DNA of 64,000 nucleotides from Maniola hyperantus (GCF_902806685.2 NC_048542.1:1534533-1598532), one strand, 5' to 3'. Positions 49,701 to 51,053 are shown, counted from the stretch's first letter. Notes: generated by a model not told the origin, from the letters alone. Translations and numbers: made by a program.

Positions 49701-50902
49701 TTACGTAATCACTCCGCCGGGTTCACTCTCGGGCATGCACAACTTTACAGTGTTATTGCAATTTTATTTTTTTTAAAGAATATTAGCCATGTTAAATGAC
49801 TAATATTCCTCTTTCCTCTCCAACTAAGCGTCAAGCTTGTGCTAGGAGTAGGTACGACAATAGTGCAACGGGCGGGGTTTGAACCGTCGACCTTTCGGTT
49901 TTCAGTCCACTCCTTTACCGGTTGAGCTATTGAGGCTCTACCTTTAATTTAATTAAAATATCACTTGCTTTAACGTGCATCATGAGCATGCTTAAGAGTT
50001 CTCCATAATCTTCTTGGAGATAGATACCTAAGTGAAATGTGCCAATCTGCACTTGGCCAGCTTGGTGGACTATGGCCTTCCTTCTCATTTTGAGAGGAAA
50101 TCAGTGTCTATACGTATTGTACCGATATTGAAAGTGGGCATATAAAGAAACTAGCTTATGCCCGCGACTTTGTCCGCGTGGACTACAAAAATTTCAAACC
50201 CCTATTTTAATCGCTTAGGGGTTGAAATTTCAAAAATCCTTTCTTTGCGGACATTTAAAAAAAAATTGCGACCTAATGTTAAGTGATTACCGCCGCCCAT
50301 GAACATTTGCAGCACCAGAGGAACCGCCAATGCGTTGCCGGCCTTTCAGAAACTTGGTCCGCCAGCCCCTTGAATAACCCCATGTTTTAATCTAATGCGA
50401 ACACCGTCGAAGGGAGTTGATTCCACAGTTACGTCATAATACGTCACAATATCTGTACCATTAGTACAAGATTTTACGTCTCACCAAACCAAACCAAATT
50501 CGAGAGTCGAAATACTTCCACGTTACAGTAAACTGGATCTTAAATGCCTTGTTTTAAAGCTCAAGTTTGTCTACACTTCTACAGCCAGCGCTCCAAGCGG
50601 AAACATTGCGAAATAAAAATCAGTGGCATTGAATATTTGACTTCAATTCAAGGCTGTTTAGGTCCATTTTACTGTAACGCGGAAGTATTTCGACTCTCGA
50701 ATTTGGTTTGGTTTGGTGAGACGTAAAATCTTGTACTACGGGTACTGAATGCCAAACTTCAGCCCGATCCGTAGTTTGAGCTGTGCGTTGATAGATCAAT
50801 CAGTCAGTCATCTTTTCCTCTTATATATTTAGAATATCTAAATCTATGTTCTGGGTACTCACCAAGTGCCAAACACAGCACAAGCACTGCCGGCGATGTC
50901 AT
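15628..50902 (-). CDS. neto: Gene 2: Neto (neuropilin and tolloid-like) homologue, 13 coding exons
   Basis: Coding exons in order: 50863-50902, 34066-34575, 32482-32567, 31720-31894, 30929-31074, 29878-29975, 27575-27747, 26789-26910, 26199-26336, 22692-22862, 21334-21628, 17436-17579 and 15628-15716. They sum to 2187 nt (728 residues plus TGA) and every junction keeps frame with GT-AG introns. Predicted layout: signal peptide 1 to about 20; Lys/Asn-rich prodomain to the furin-like site KKRVKR (134-139); CUB1 about 147-271; CUB2 about 277-405; LDLa 412-449; transmembrane helix about 464-482; cytoplasmic tail 483-728. This is the order of insect Neto, whose prodomain is removed by furin-type cleavage and which stabilises ionotropic glutamate receptors at fly synapses. 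Function here is inferred from that architecture. Other CUB/LDLa membrane proteins (LRP10/12, SOL-2 type) were considered; two CUBs plus one LDLa fits Neto best. Intron 1 is 16.3 kb. Confidence 0.8.
15828..16070 (+). mobile_element. Family E tRNA-derived SINE
   Basis: TTGACGACCTCCCTGGCGCA, a B-box-like GTGCGATTCCTGG, GGTCTGGTCTGTTACC, CGATGCCGTGTAAAAACCAA and GTCCAGGTTAGCCCG. The 3' tail is truncated. Confidence 0.75.
16140..16320. mobile_element. Family J palindromic MITE, most complete copy
   Basis: Ends ACAGCCGCACTCA and GAGTGCGGCTGTA are inverted. Long arms (GTTACTTAAGATTGAGTTAA / TTAACTAAACTTAAGTAAC) run to the centre at CTCTGTCTCG. About 180 bp, non-coding. Confidence 0.8.
16540..16960 (+). 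repeat. Family Q interspersed repeat, longer copy
   Basis: It adds GGTGACGCAGTACGCTCGAC, GCAGCACACGTGGATAACC and TGTATGAGAAAGGTGAGAGG to the part shared with 8158-8440; the same extra parts occur antisense at 33840-33960. Confidence 0.65.
17295..17425 (-). mobile_element. Family E SINE body next to the exon 12 donor
   Basis: ACTGCGATCTCACCTGATGG, CTAACCTGGAAGGGGTATGG and AAACCCATACCCC are the reverse complement of the SINE 3' half. Its edge lies about 10-15 nt from the splice donor at 17434-17435. Confidence 0.75.
17436..17579 (-). CDS. neto: Gene 2 exon 12: GYSGA / RPSPPQ segment
   Basis: Acceptor TTTCCCCAG, donor CCAC|GTAAGT, phase 1/1, 144 nt. It encodes SNTTNSRGFSTFGYSGA, VRPSPPQTNTSQI and IELIRQATEQEEKP, matching the gene 1 exon at 6333-6470. 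A family D SINE in sense orientation ends about 30 nt upstream of the acceptor. Confidence 0.85.
17612..17792 (-). mobile_element. Family D tRNA-derived SINE upstream of exon 12
   Basis: The reverse complement has ATAGCTCAACCGGTAAAG, GGTTCAAACCCCGCCC and ATATTAGTCATTTAACATGG with a poly(A) tail at 17612. It is sense relative to gene 2 and shares an accidental open frame with exon 12. Confidence 0.8.
17900..17995 (-). mobile_element. Family A SINE, 3' fragment
   Basis: TTTTTTATCCCGGAAAATCA, GAGTTCCCATGGGATTTTA and CACGCGGACGAAGTCACAGG. Confidence 0.65.
18001..18200 (-). mobile_element. Family B SINE-like element
   Basis: (GACT)n at 18005-18018, then GATCTATCAACACTCAGC, GAAATTTGGCATGCAGATAG, AACCCCTAGGAGGGTGAAAT and GGACGAAGTCGCGAGCATAA. 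Confidence 0.75.
18380..18540 (-). mobile_element. Family C element, partial
   Basis: AAATCGGTCAAGTGTGAGTC, AGGTTCCGTACC, ACGGTTTTCGGATTTTTCCC, TGATTCTAGGTCAACGGGA. It breaks off where a family A SINE starts. Confidence 0.7.
18540..18773 (-). mobile_element. Family A SINE, full length
   Basis: CACTACCCATATTATAAATG to GTCGCGGGCATCAGCTAGT with all internal blocks. It appears inserted in the family C element. Confidence 0.75.
18774..19206. other. Intronic, nothing recognised
   Basis: Gene 2 intron 11. No repeat family seen elsewhere in the window and no exon-like frame with good splice sites. Confidence 0.4.
19207..19462 (+). mobile_element. Family C-related element with GTCC microsatellite
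   Basis: The left end TTTTTAGGGTTCCGTATCC and right end GAGTCCGACTAGCACTTGAC with CGTTTTTT follow the family C layout. The interior differs and has (CGTC)n at about 19264-19280. Confidence 0.65.
19602..19690 (+). pseudogene. Orphan coding-like fragment, possibly CUB-like
   Basis: After GATTTCAG the plus strand reads EFMFCGEERPKEMLL and TYNEEGAATVT before running into a SINE. A CG..P spacing after an aromatic residue is seen in the second half of CUB domains. It lies in gene 2 intron 11, on the strand of gene 1. It could be a relic of a third copy or chance; the evidence is thin. Confidence 0.2.
19681..19790 (-). mobile_element. Family A SINE, truncated
   Basis: CTATACCCATATTGTAAATG, GTTTGTCCTTCAATCACGTC and CGTGATTTTTTGCATGGGCA, then replaced by a family B element. 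Confidence 0.65.
19790..20020 (-). mobile_element. Family B SINE-like element
   Basis: AATATATAAAAGGAAAATG, GTGAGTGAGTGACTTATC, CTGAAATTTGGCATGCAGAA, AACCCCTAAGGGGGTGAAAT and GACGAAGCCGCGAGCATAAG. Confidence 0.75.
20060..20290. mobile_element. Family M tRNA-like SINE in head-to-head arrangement
   Basis: The left arm is antisense (AAATACATATCAAAAATTGC, GTAACCGGCAGGAATCGAAC), the right arm sense (GATTCCTGCCGGTTACGCAA, TTTTTGATATGTATTTAAA), followed by a third partial copy. Both arms end in the same AT-rich tail, which makes the whole palindromic. Confidence 0.75.
20460..20605. mobile_element. hAT-type MITE with 8-bp target duplication
   Basis: 146 bp; ends CAGTGGCGTGCA and TGCACGCCACTG are inverted repeats. 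Flanks GTAGTATG (20452-20459) and GTAGTATA (20606-20613) match at 7 of 8 positions. TIRs starting CAGTGG and an 8-bp duplication are hAT hallmarks. Confidence 0.85.
20768..20920 (-). mobile_element. Family F RTE-type LINE C-terminal fragment
   Basis: The reverse complement ends in GTCTATCGGTTGATGATG and encodes WTDDIR-like, GSRWIQAAQD and a V-E(S/V)-type end; 5' parts are missing. Confidence 0.7.
20955..21290. mobile_element. Inverted-repeat MITE 44 bp from the exon 11 donor
   Basis: The left arm (about 20955-21075: GCGCTCTCTCTGTTACG, GAGATAAAAATCTCAGTGG, CGTTAACCATTTTGAGG) is repeated inverted at about 21175-21290. The centre is a tandem repeat of TTTTCGAATTGAATTT(A/C)GAA units. Related arm sequence (GAGAGAGCCCTATACTAACTTC) lies at 27520-27560. 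Confidence 0.75.
21334..21628 (-). CDS. neto: Gene 2 exon 11: charged tail with SGCQTRESLF motif
   Basis: Acceptor ending TATAG, donor GATG|GTAAGT, phase 0/1, 295 nt. It encodes PTSIDSDFIQETHLDLDDEP, a Lys/Glu/Arg-rich helical stretch (KKEESLRKKESEEKKVREI), then SVGAPDTKESGCQTRESLF. Gene 1 carries this motif twice, gene 2 once. Confidence 0.85.
21660..21960 (+). mobile_element. Family R element (GGGTGTAACCAGAA ends)
   Basis: It begins ACAGGGTGTAACCAGAACTA and contains GACTGACGCTAGAGGTCAAT, GTGGGTGGGACATTGACC and GGGTTTGAAAGACAGTAAAT. Other copies end GGTTACACCCTGT (26178-26190). Confidence 0.65.
22041..22320. mobile_element. Family M tRNA-like SINE, head-to-head pair
   Basis: The antisense copy (22045-22150) and sense copy (22198-22320) both contain CGTGGCCGAGTGGTCAAGG, the anticodon region GGCGCGAACCC and GGTTCGATTCCTGCCGG. 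Outer tails TTTAAATACATATCAAACAT and GCTATGTATTTAAAATTATT are inverted. Same layout as 20060-20290. Confidence 0.8.
22342..22556 (+). mobile_element. Family A SINE, subtype with CAGA repeat
   Basis: CTAGCTGATGCCCGCGACTT to AGACAGACAGACAGACAC and CTTTCGCATTTATAATATTA. The 3' half (CAAATTTCATCAAAATCGGT) differs from the other subtype. Confidence 0.8.
22692..22862 (-). CDS. neto: Gene 2 exon 10: juxtamembrane cytoplasmic segment
   Basis: Acceptor TATTCCCAG, donor CGG|GTAAGA (an alternative GTACGG six nucleotides earlier would be shorter than gene 1). 171 nt, phase 0/0, same length as the gene 1 exon. It encodes EHIRQSCEDRLDMVSDR, then LDAKRLQRDSEPRASLERD and NQTNEMFKQQRKFSQQKVR. Confidence 0.85.
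22925..23255 (+). mobile_element. Family F RTE-type LINE C-terminus
   Basis: It encodes DQIRNEEIRRRTR, then WRPRTGRRSVRRTTSDES-like and a VYRL end, in frames broken by several shifts. It ends GACGTCTATCGGTTGATG. It starts about 60 bp upstream of exon 10. Confidence 0.75.
23430..23580 (+). mobile_element. Family T element with (AGTC)n
   Basis: GATACCTACTCTTTACAAAG, CCTCCAAATTTCATGTCTT, GGACCAGCGGTTTAGGCTC, CAGTCGGTCAGTCAGTCAGG and a TATATATAGAT end. Close copy at 32590-32780. Confidence 0.7.
23590..24310. other. Intronic, nothing firm
   Basis: Gene 2 intron 9. AT-rich; the 24250-24310 stretch (GGAGAGTCCGAGATTCGATC) is a tRNA-like SINE remnant. A fragment of family J (CTCTGTCTCGTTTTA) lies at 24459-24473. 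Confidence 0.4.
24660..24890 (-). mobile_element. Family N tRNA-derived SINE, tail
   Basis: The reverse complement carries CTTTAACGGTGAAGGAAAAC, CGTGAGGAAACCTGCATGC and AGTGAGCCGGTGATGGG. The tRNA-like head is absent. Confidence 0.7.
24893..25105 (-). mobile_element. Family T/B-like element
   Basis: CCACTAAGAAAGGATTTTTC, CACCCCTAAGTGGGTTAAA and GAGCAAAGCCGGGGCAGGTC, ending CAGCTAG. Confidence 0.6.
25106..25586. other. Intronic AT-rich DNA, nothing recognised
   Basis: It includes A-rich runs at 25500-25535. No repeat family or exon was identified. Confidence 0.4.
25587..25803 (+). mobile_element. Family A SINE, same subtype as 22342
   Basis: CTAGATGATGCCAGCCACTT, GTGGGAACTCTTTAATTTTC, GTCAAAATCGGTTGAACGG and ACACACTTTCGCATTTATAA. 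Confidence 0.75.
25808..26190 (+). mobile_element. Family R element with nested SINE, ending 8 bp from exon 9
   Basis: TAAGCCATTTAGAGTCAATG, GTGGGGCATTGACCCCAG, then a family D SINE, then GTTGTGGTTACACCCTGT ending at 26190. The splice donor of exon 9 is at 26197-26198. Confidence 0.7.
25943..26117 (-). mobile_element. Family D tRNA-derived SINE
   Basis: The reverse complement has GCCTCAATAGCTCAACGGGT, GAAAACCGAAAGGTCGATGG and TAATATTCTTTAAAAAAAAA. It is nested in the family R element. Confidence 0.8.
26199..26336 (-). CDS. neto: Gene 2 exon 9: transmembrane segment
   Basis: Acceptor GTTCCAG, donor AAG|GTAACT. 46 codons, phase 0/0: HTTESMIHQTHIK, a hydrophobic helix VILIIFCLILSGMSFVFFF (about residues 464-482), then KCIRKLYQDHKIIK. 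Positive charges after the helix place the C-terminus in the cytoplasm. Confidence 0.85.
26441..26788. repeat. 21-bp minisatellite starting at the LDLa exon donor
   Basis: About 15 units of the type GTTTTAGTAGGAATAATGG(GA), with several units altered. It fills the gene 2 intron right after the donor of exon 8. As the unit is a multiple of three, the exon frame stays open to 26387. Confidence 0.85.
26789..26910 (-). CDS. neto: Gene 2 exon 8: LDL-receptor class A domain
   Basis: Acceptor ATGTTTGTAG, donor GTG|GTAATA. 122 nt, same as gene 1. It encodes KCDESTEFDCEDNTCIASI, LKCDNYANCRLKADEEPDKC and V, with six cysteines in LDLa spacing (residues 412-449). Confidence 0.85.
27123..27505. mobile_element. 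Inverted-repeat element in gene 2 intron 7
   Basis: The left end (about 27125: GTTCACATATGGGAGTCCG, TTTTACTG) pairs with the right end (CAGTAAAACGGAGACATGTG, TGAAC at about 27470-27495). The interior has many short TCCGTT/AACGGA repeats. Non-coding. Confidence 0.6.
27575..27747 (-). CDS. neto: Gene 2 exon 7: second half of CUB2
   Basis: Acceptor TTGTTCCCAG, donor AATG|GTAAGC, phase 2/1. It encodes LVHYCGSVANPVTTKDSGKD, VMHVRLYAARNGAVKINATF and TAFRTLNANNN. The CG after the aromatic and the final inward beta strand (INATFTAF) are typical of a CUB end. Confidence 0.85.
27777..28490 (-). mobile_element. Family L element split by a family C insertion
   Basis: The left piece (27777-27833: AACCGACTTCAAAAAAGGG, TCAATTCGTCGGAATC) and right piece (28223-28490: GAACATTTTCGAAGATAGAT, CTCCTCAACGGATAAGAGTA) together make one family L copy, compare 12190-12670. 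Confidence 0.75.
27834..28222 (+). mobile_element. Family C element with GTCT microsatellite, nested
   Basis: From TTAGGGTTCCGTACCTCAAA through GTCTGTCTGTCTGTCAAG, TACAGGGTACTTCCCGTTGA and CATATGAAAGGTCTTTACC to CGCACTTGGCCGGTTTTTG. Resembles the microsatellite-associated 'MINE'-type elements of Lepidoptera; name from memory. Confidence 0.8.
28945..29165 (+). mobile_element. Family A SINE
   Basis: CTAGCTGAAACCCGCGACTC, ATGGGAACTCTTGGATTTTC, CCATGCAAAAAATTACGTCG, ATTGAAGGACAAATCAAC; the 3' end has decayed. Confidence 0.7.
29170..29860. other. Intronic, nothing recognised
   Basis: Gene 2 intron 6. A 71-codon plus-strand frame (29596-29811) has no partner exons or domain features. Confidence 0.4.
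29878..29975 (-). CDS. neto: Gene 2 exon 6: middle of CUB2
   Basis: Acceptor CTTTTTTCAG, donor AA|GTAAGC, phase 0/2. It encodes IYLNFTTYIIGQPNECEENF and IQVFGSVLEFDE(K). A beta-strand pattern and the cysteine before EEN are as expected for a CUB centre. Confidence 0.85.
30155..30243. repeat. Short inverted repeat with TGACGTCA cores
   Basis: ATGACGTCACGATTCACGT (30158) and its complement ACGTGAATCGTGACGTCAC (30224) are separated by about 47 nt. Both contain the CRE-like TGACGTCA octamer. Probably a small foldback element. Confidence 0.6.
30349..30496. mobile_element. hAT-type MITE with 8-bp target duplication, second copy
   Basis: Same family as 20460-20605, inverted orientation. Ends CAGTGGCGTGCA and TGCACGCCACTG; flanks TGTACCAG (30341-30348) and CGTACCAG (30497-30504) differ at one base. 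Confidence 0.85.
30929..31074 (-). CDS. neto: Gene 2 exon 5: start of CUB2
   Basis: Acceptor TTTGTTTCAG, donor AAG|GTAATG, phase 1/0. It encodes RIPDSCYKSFEGKYGMIESD, KDCLEKSANQALDFLWRIDV and PAGHK. The first CUB2 cysteine is at about residue 277. Confidence 0.85.
31254..31676 (-). mobile_element. Family C element
   Basis: AACCGGCCAAGTGCGAGTCA to AGACAGACAGACAACAATG, TTTTGAGGTACGGAACCCTA. It fills most of gene 2 intron 4. Confidence 0.8.
31720..31894 (-). CDS. neto: Gene 2 exon 4: second half of CUB1
   Basis: Acceptor TTTTTGCCAG, donor AGTG|GTAAGT, phase 0/1. It encodes IRDGDKGYFNLLDKLCGETF, then LKFYSDDTIEYEGFRIQIAF. IRDG, the LCG pair and YSD...GF are textbook CUB motifs; the acidic residues fit a calcium-binding CUB. 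Confidence 0.9.
32025..32180 (+). mobile_element. Family B element, 5' part
   Basis: CTAGCTTATGCTCGCGACTT, AACCCCTATTTCACCCCC, GCGGATGCCTACGACATAAT and GATCTGTCCAGTAGTTTAAG; the AGTC tail is replaced by a LINE fragment. Confidence 0.7.
32185..32345 (-). mobile_element. Family I LINE C-terminal fragment
   Basis: CTGATGTTAAGTGATGG, CGATGCGTTGCCGGCCTTTT and GTCCGCCCCTTGAATAACCC match the complement of 52590-52710. Confidence 0.65.
32482..32567 (-). CDS. neto: Gene 2 exon 3: middle of CUB1
   Basis: Acceptor TGTTTCCAG, donor GAA|GTAAGT, phase 1/0. It encodes ADNQVVQLTFVDMFHIEY and HSECSYDYLE, reading on into IRDG in exon 4. C.YDYLEIRDG is the strongest CUB signature in the gene. Confidence 0.9.
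32590..32780 (+). mobile_element. Family T element
   Basis: CCACTTAGGGGTGGAATTTC, ACTCTTTACAAAGAACACAC, GGACCAGCGGTTTAGGCTGT, CAGCCAGTCAGTCATTCCGT and TATATATACAGAT. Confidence 0.7.
33121..33250 (-). mobile_element. Family F RTE-type LINE fragment
   Basis: ATCATAATCATCAGCCGAAA, GGACTTCCATATACCAAGG and TGAATCCAGCGGCTCCCTGC, then TTCACCTAGTG. Confidence 0.65.
33260..33790. other. Intronic, nothing recognised
   Basis: Gene 2 intron 2. AT-rich; no repeat shared with the rest of the window. Confidence 0.4.
33795..33990 (-). repeat. Family Q repeat, antisense, plus family N end
   Basis: CTAAACCCTTTTCGCGCGCT, CTCTCAACTTTCTCATACAA and GTCAATTTCGGTCCTGCGTC are the complement of 16570-17000. It is followed by GCAGGTTTCCTCACGATATT from family N. 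Confidence 0.6.
34066..34575 (-). CDS. neto: Gene 2 exon 2: prodomain, furin-like site and start of CUB1
   Basis: Acceptor TTTTGTTTCAG, donor AGTG|GTAAGT, 510 nt, phase 1/1. It starts CSTTGVVSKQTADHD (the end of the signal peptide), then a hydrophilic Lys/Asn/Glu-rich prodomain of about 115 residues, then PKKRVKR (134-139 is KKRVKR), a good furin-type R-X-K-R site. CUB1 begins at KCDSFTFEK (Cys about 147), with YISHPHLG and NYSSNTYCTTVIS. Confidence 0.9.
34615..34860 (+). mobile_element. Family B SINE-like element, full length
   Basis: GCTAATGCTCGCGACTTCGT, AACCCCTGTTTCACCCCTTT, GTGCCTGCGTCATAATAGC, seven AGTC units (34808-34836) and a TATATATAGATG end. Confidence 0.85.
34855..35040 (-). mobile_element. 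Family P element
   Basis: The complement reads ACTAGCTGCCGCGGCGAACT, CTAACAGTCGATTCTTTTTC and AACACATTCAGTGATTCAT. It joins the family B copy directly. Confidence 0.75.
35228..35515 (-). mobile_element. Family N tRNA-derived SINE
   Basis: GTCAGCTCACTACAGGGCAC, GTCCACCACGCTGGCTAAG, CGATGTTTCCCTTCACCGTT and GTGCGTGCCCGGGATCAACC (complement of the tRNA-like head). Confidence 0.7.
35985..36385 (+). mobile_element. Family G LINE 3' end
   Basis: It encodes HPYVVDIPSTRTKR, then MAKVWNILSRYVFPTNYNPG and FKTRVNRHLLGKRVPS with a stop. It ends GTGATTGCGGTCAAGCG and poly(A). Close to 1230-1520. Confidence 0.75.
36386..37610. other. Intron 1 of gene 2, mostly unclassified
   Basis: It holds the AC microsatellite at 36565-36620. 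No exon-like frame and no repeat family shared with other parts of the window, apart from a short LINE-like end at 37460-37520. Confidence 0.4.
36565..36620. repeat. (AC)n microsatellite, interrupted
   Basis: A run of CACACACA with interruptions (ACGCACACACACACACTCGC and ACACACACACACAGACACAC). Confidence 0.9.
37612..38145 (+). mobile_element. Family C element after a family B fragment
   Basis: 37612-37690 is an antisense family B end (five GACT units, GATCTATCAACGCACAGCTC). From 37704 a full family C copy runs TTAGGGTTCCGTACCTCAAA, a GTCT microsatellite (37757-37793), GTATCATATGAAAGGTCTTC, to CGCACTTGGCCGGTTTTTTT. Confidence 0.8.
38286..39962. repeat. Tandem array of about 247-bp units in intron 1
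   Basis: Units carry CGATGACA(C/T)GAA, GCGCGCAATGAAT, AGCGCC...GGCTTCGCTGCC, TCTATTTTCTAGTGATGACA, GTTTGGTATAGAGACAA and CATGGCCTCATGATAAGGGC. Matching points at 39014, 39261, 39508, 39765 and 39892 give steps of 247, 247, 257 and 127 (one unit with a deletion). The first unit (38286-38413) is separated by a family C insertion. Confidence 0.85.
38414..38860 (+). mobile_element. Family C element nested in the 247-bp array
   Basis: TTTTAGGGTTTCGTACTTAA, GTCTGTTTGTCTGTCTATC, AAATTTTTACAAGTAGGTAG and CTCGCACTTGGCCGGTTTTT. Confidence 0.8.
40340..40790 (+). mobile_element. Family C element
   Basis: TTTTTAGGGTTCCGTACCTC, TTGTTGTCTGTCTGTCGG, AAATCATGAAATTTGGCAGG, GTTTTTGAATTATCGTGCAA and CTCGCACTTGGCCGGTTTTT. 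Confidence 0.8.
40795..41005 (+). mobile_element. Family N SINE tail
   Basis: GTTATGTGCGTTTCAGCAAT, ATGCCTGACAATTCTCCATA, CATATCTGCAATTGGCAAGC and GGAGACGCGTGCTTAGTAGT; several blocks have diverged. Confidence 0.55.
41376..41713. mobile_element. TIR element rich in TGTTTATAAAC motifs
   Basis: Ends GTATTCATTAGGCAACATTT (41376) and AAATGTTGCCTAATGAATAC (41694-41713) are perfect inverted repeats of about 22 nt. Inside, TGTTTATAAAC-like palindromes recur at least four times (41525, 41660, 41670, 41680). Non-coding, 338 bp. Confidence 0.8.
41745..41860 (+). mobile_element. Family M-like tRNA-derived SINE
   Basis: GTGTCGTAGCTTAGTGGTCA (A box), GATCCCAGGAGACGCGGG and GGTTCGATTCCTGCCGGTCC (B box). 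The acceptor-stem ends do not pair, so it is not a functional tRNA. Confidence 0.7.
41875..42027. mobile_element. Family F LINE fragments, sense then antisense
   Basis: Sense GGAGAACTAGAGTAACCGAC to GATAGACGTTGGGGTCCCAA, then antisense ATCGGTTCTTCGAACTATGT to CAGTTAAGCTTCGCAATC, forming a palindromic junction near 41970. Confidence 0.7.
42028..42345 (+). mobile_element. Family H LINE 3' end
   Basis: LLKKAYYTIEDYLNDKRA then a tryptophan codon changed to TGA, the 3' UTR AAGAGCAACCGTCGAGTTTC and TTCTTGGTAGGAAAGGC, ending in poly(T)/A-rich DNA. Confidence 0.75.
42346..42914. other. Intronic, nothing recognised
   Basis: Gene 2 intron 1. A short GCATGCATGCATGGAGCATG repeat lies at about 42620-42640. 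Confidence 0.4.
42915..43032 (-). mobile_element. Family C element, 5' end only
   Basis: GTCAACGGGAAGAACCCTAT, AGACAGACAGACAGACAACA and TGTGGTACGGAACCCTAAAA. Confidence 0.7.
43040..43590. other. Intronic, nothing recognised
   Basis: A 70-codon minus-strand frame (43354-43566) has no recognisable features. Confidence 0.4.
43595..43750 (+). mobile_element. Family B element, 3' part
   Basis: GGTTGAATTTTCAAAAATCC, GGACGCCTACGTCATAATAG, CCCGATCCGTCCAGTAGTTT, AGTC units at 43714-43729 and TATATATTTAGAC. Confidence 0.75.
43751..44337. other. Intronic, contains poly(A) run at 44085-44107
   Basis: 23 consecutive A bases, probably the tail of a decayed retroelement. GACAGTGCTCTGCAAATC-type sequence upstream is unclassified. 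Confidence 0.4.
44338..44690 (+). mobile_element. Family E tRNA-derived SINE, full length
   Basis: GACGACCTCCCTGGCGCAGT, GGTTCGATTCCTGGCGTGG, GGAGGCTTCGGCCGTGGCTA, GGTACGATGCCGTGTAGAAA, CATCGTCACTTACCGCCAGG and CTTGTATCTGAATAAAAAAA. Confidence 0.85.
44905..45235 (+). mobile_element. Family C element, 3' truncated
   Basis: TTTTTAGGGTTCCGTACCTC, GTATGTCTGTCTATCTGTCC, GATCATGAAATTTGGTAGG and GGGGTATTATATGAAAGTAC; the CTTGGCCGG end is missing. Confidence 0.75.
45236..45788. other. Intronic, nothing recognised
   Basis: Gene 2 intron 1. No shared repeat or exon-like frame. Confidence 0.4.
45790..45945 (+). mobile_element. Family F RTE-type LINE fragment
   Basis: It encodes DQIRNEEIRRRTR, VTDIAQRVAKLKWQWTRHI, the classic late-ORF2 block of RTE-type elements, then diverges. 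Confidence 0.75.
46262..46600. mobile_element. Family C end joined to a family R element
   Basis: 46262-46330 is an antisense family C end (AAACCGGTAGTGCGAGTCGG, GGGGTTCCGTACC). 46370-46600 is family R (GACTGACGCTAGAGGTCAAC to GTTCTGCTTACATCCTGT). Confidence 0.65.
47130..47262 (-). mobile_element. Family E SINE, 3' half
   Basis: CTTGACTGCCATCTCACCTG, GTTAACCTAGAAGGGGTATG and CTACACGGCATCGTACCGGA. Confidence 0.75.
47320..47665 (+). mobile_element. Family E tRNA-derived SINE, full length, inside family R
   Basis: TTGACGACCTCCCTGGCGCA, GGTTCGATTCCTGGCAGGG, GGTACGATGCCGTGTAGAAA, ending CTTGTATCTGAATAAAAAAA. Family R sequence (GTTTTGCACGCTATAGG before; CACTAAAACTACAAAATGAG, GGTTACACCCTGT after) flanks it. 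Confidence 0.85.
47770..48215. other. Intronic, nothing recognised
   Basis: AT-rich; no repeat family or exon-like frame. Confidence 0.4.
48218..48550 (+). mobile_element. Family N tRNA-derived SINE, full length
   Basis: Head GTGATAGCCTAATGGTTAGG, CTGATCGGAGGTCGGGG and GGTTCGATCCCGGGTACGCA (A and B boxes), then CTTTAACGGTGAAGGAAAAC, CGTGAGGAAACC, GAGGAGACCCGTGCTTTGTA and GTGAGCCGGCGATGG. Confidence 0.8.
48890..49300 (-). mobile_element. Family C element
   Basis: AAACCGGCCAAGTGCGAGTC, GAGGGTTCCGTATTCGAG, CATATGATACCCCACTTAG and TCAGGTACGGAACCCTAAAA. Confidence 0.8.
49514..49718 (-). mobile_element. Family K MITE, copy 3
   Basis: GGCGGGGTGATTACGTATC to TTACGTAATCACTCCGCC. Same family as the pair around the gene 1 transmembrane exon; here a single copy in gene 2 intron 1. 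Confidence 0.8.
49766..49938 (-). mobile_element. Family D tRNA-derived SINE
   Basis: TTTAAAGAATATTAGCCATG, CAAGCTTGTGCTAGGAGTAG, GGGGTTTGAACCGTCGACCT and CCGGTTGAGCTATTGAGGC. Confidence 0.8.
49955..50115 (+). mobile_element. Family N SINE tail
   Basis: AAAATATCACTTGCTTTAAC, AAGAGTTCTCCATAATCTT, GCCAATCTGCACTTGGCCAG and TTGAGAGGAAATCAGTG. Confidence 0.65.
50148..50835 (+). mobile_element. Family B element split by later insertions
   Basis: The start at 50150 (CTAGCTTATGCCCGCGACTT) runs to the TTTGCGGACA part at 50252. A family I LINE fragment (50275-50430) and a TIR element (50462-50738) interrupt it. The end resumes at 50745 (GAATGCCAAACTTCAGCCCG) with AGTC units to 50812. Confidence 0.7.
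50462..50738. mobile_element. MITE with 70-bp terminal inverted repeats
   Basis: TAGTACAAGATTTTACGTCT, CACCAAACCAAACCAAATTC, GAGAGTCGAAATACTTCCAC at the left are repeated inverted at 50668-50738. 277 bp, ending 125 bp from gene 2 exon 1. Confidence 0.85.
50863..50902 (-). CDS. neto: Gene 2 exon 1: start codon and signal peptide
   Basis: ATG at 50902-50900; encodes MTSPAVLVLCLAL and the first base of V14, donor CTTG|GTGAGT. Joined to exon 2 it makes a hydrophobic signal core VLVLCLALVC with small residues (CSTTG) after it. The phase-1 donor fits the phase of exon 2. The choice of ATG rests on the signal peptide. Confidence 0.8.
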
Positions 50903-51053
50903 TGACCTGCCGGCCTGTGGGGCCGCCCGCCCGCATTCGCAACGGTGACCACATCAATACCACATCGCACCATCCGCTGACACTAACACTTTCACTCCTT
51001 TTCACTTTTCGTTCACTTTTCCTTCACTTCACTTTCACTTCTACGGAAGCCAT
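50899..51053 (-). promoter_or_regulatory. AUG-rich leader with uORFs, one overlapping the gene 2 start
   Basis: Upstream of the gene 2 ATG (minus strand) are several AUGs. One frame at 51053-51024 has nine codons (MASVEVKVK). One at 50973-50899 has 24 codons and stops at a TGA sharing ATGA with the gene 2 start. A third reads across the start in another frame. The leader also has a purine-rich (GTGAA)n-like run at 50993-51045. Whether all of this is transcribed is unknown. Confidence 0.45.
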
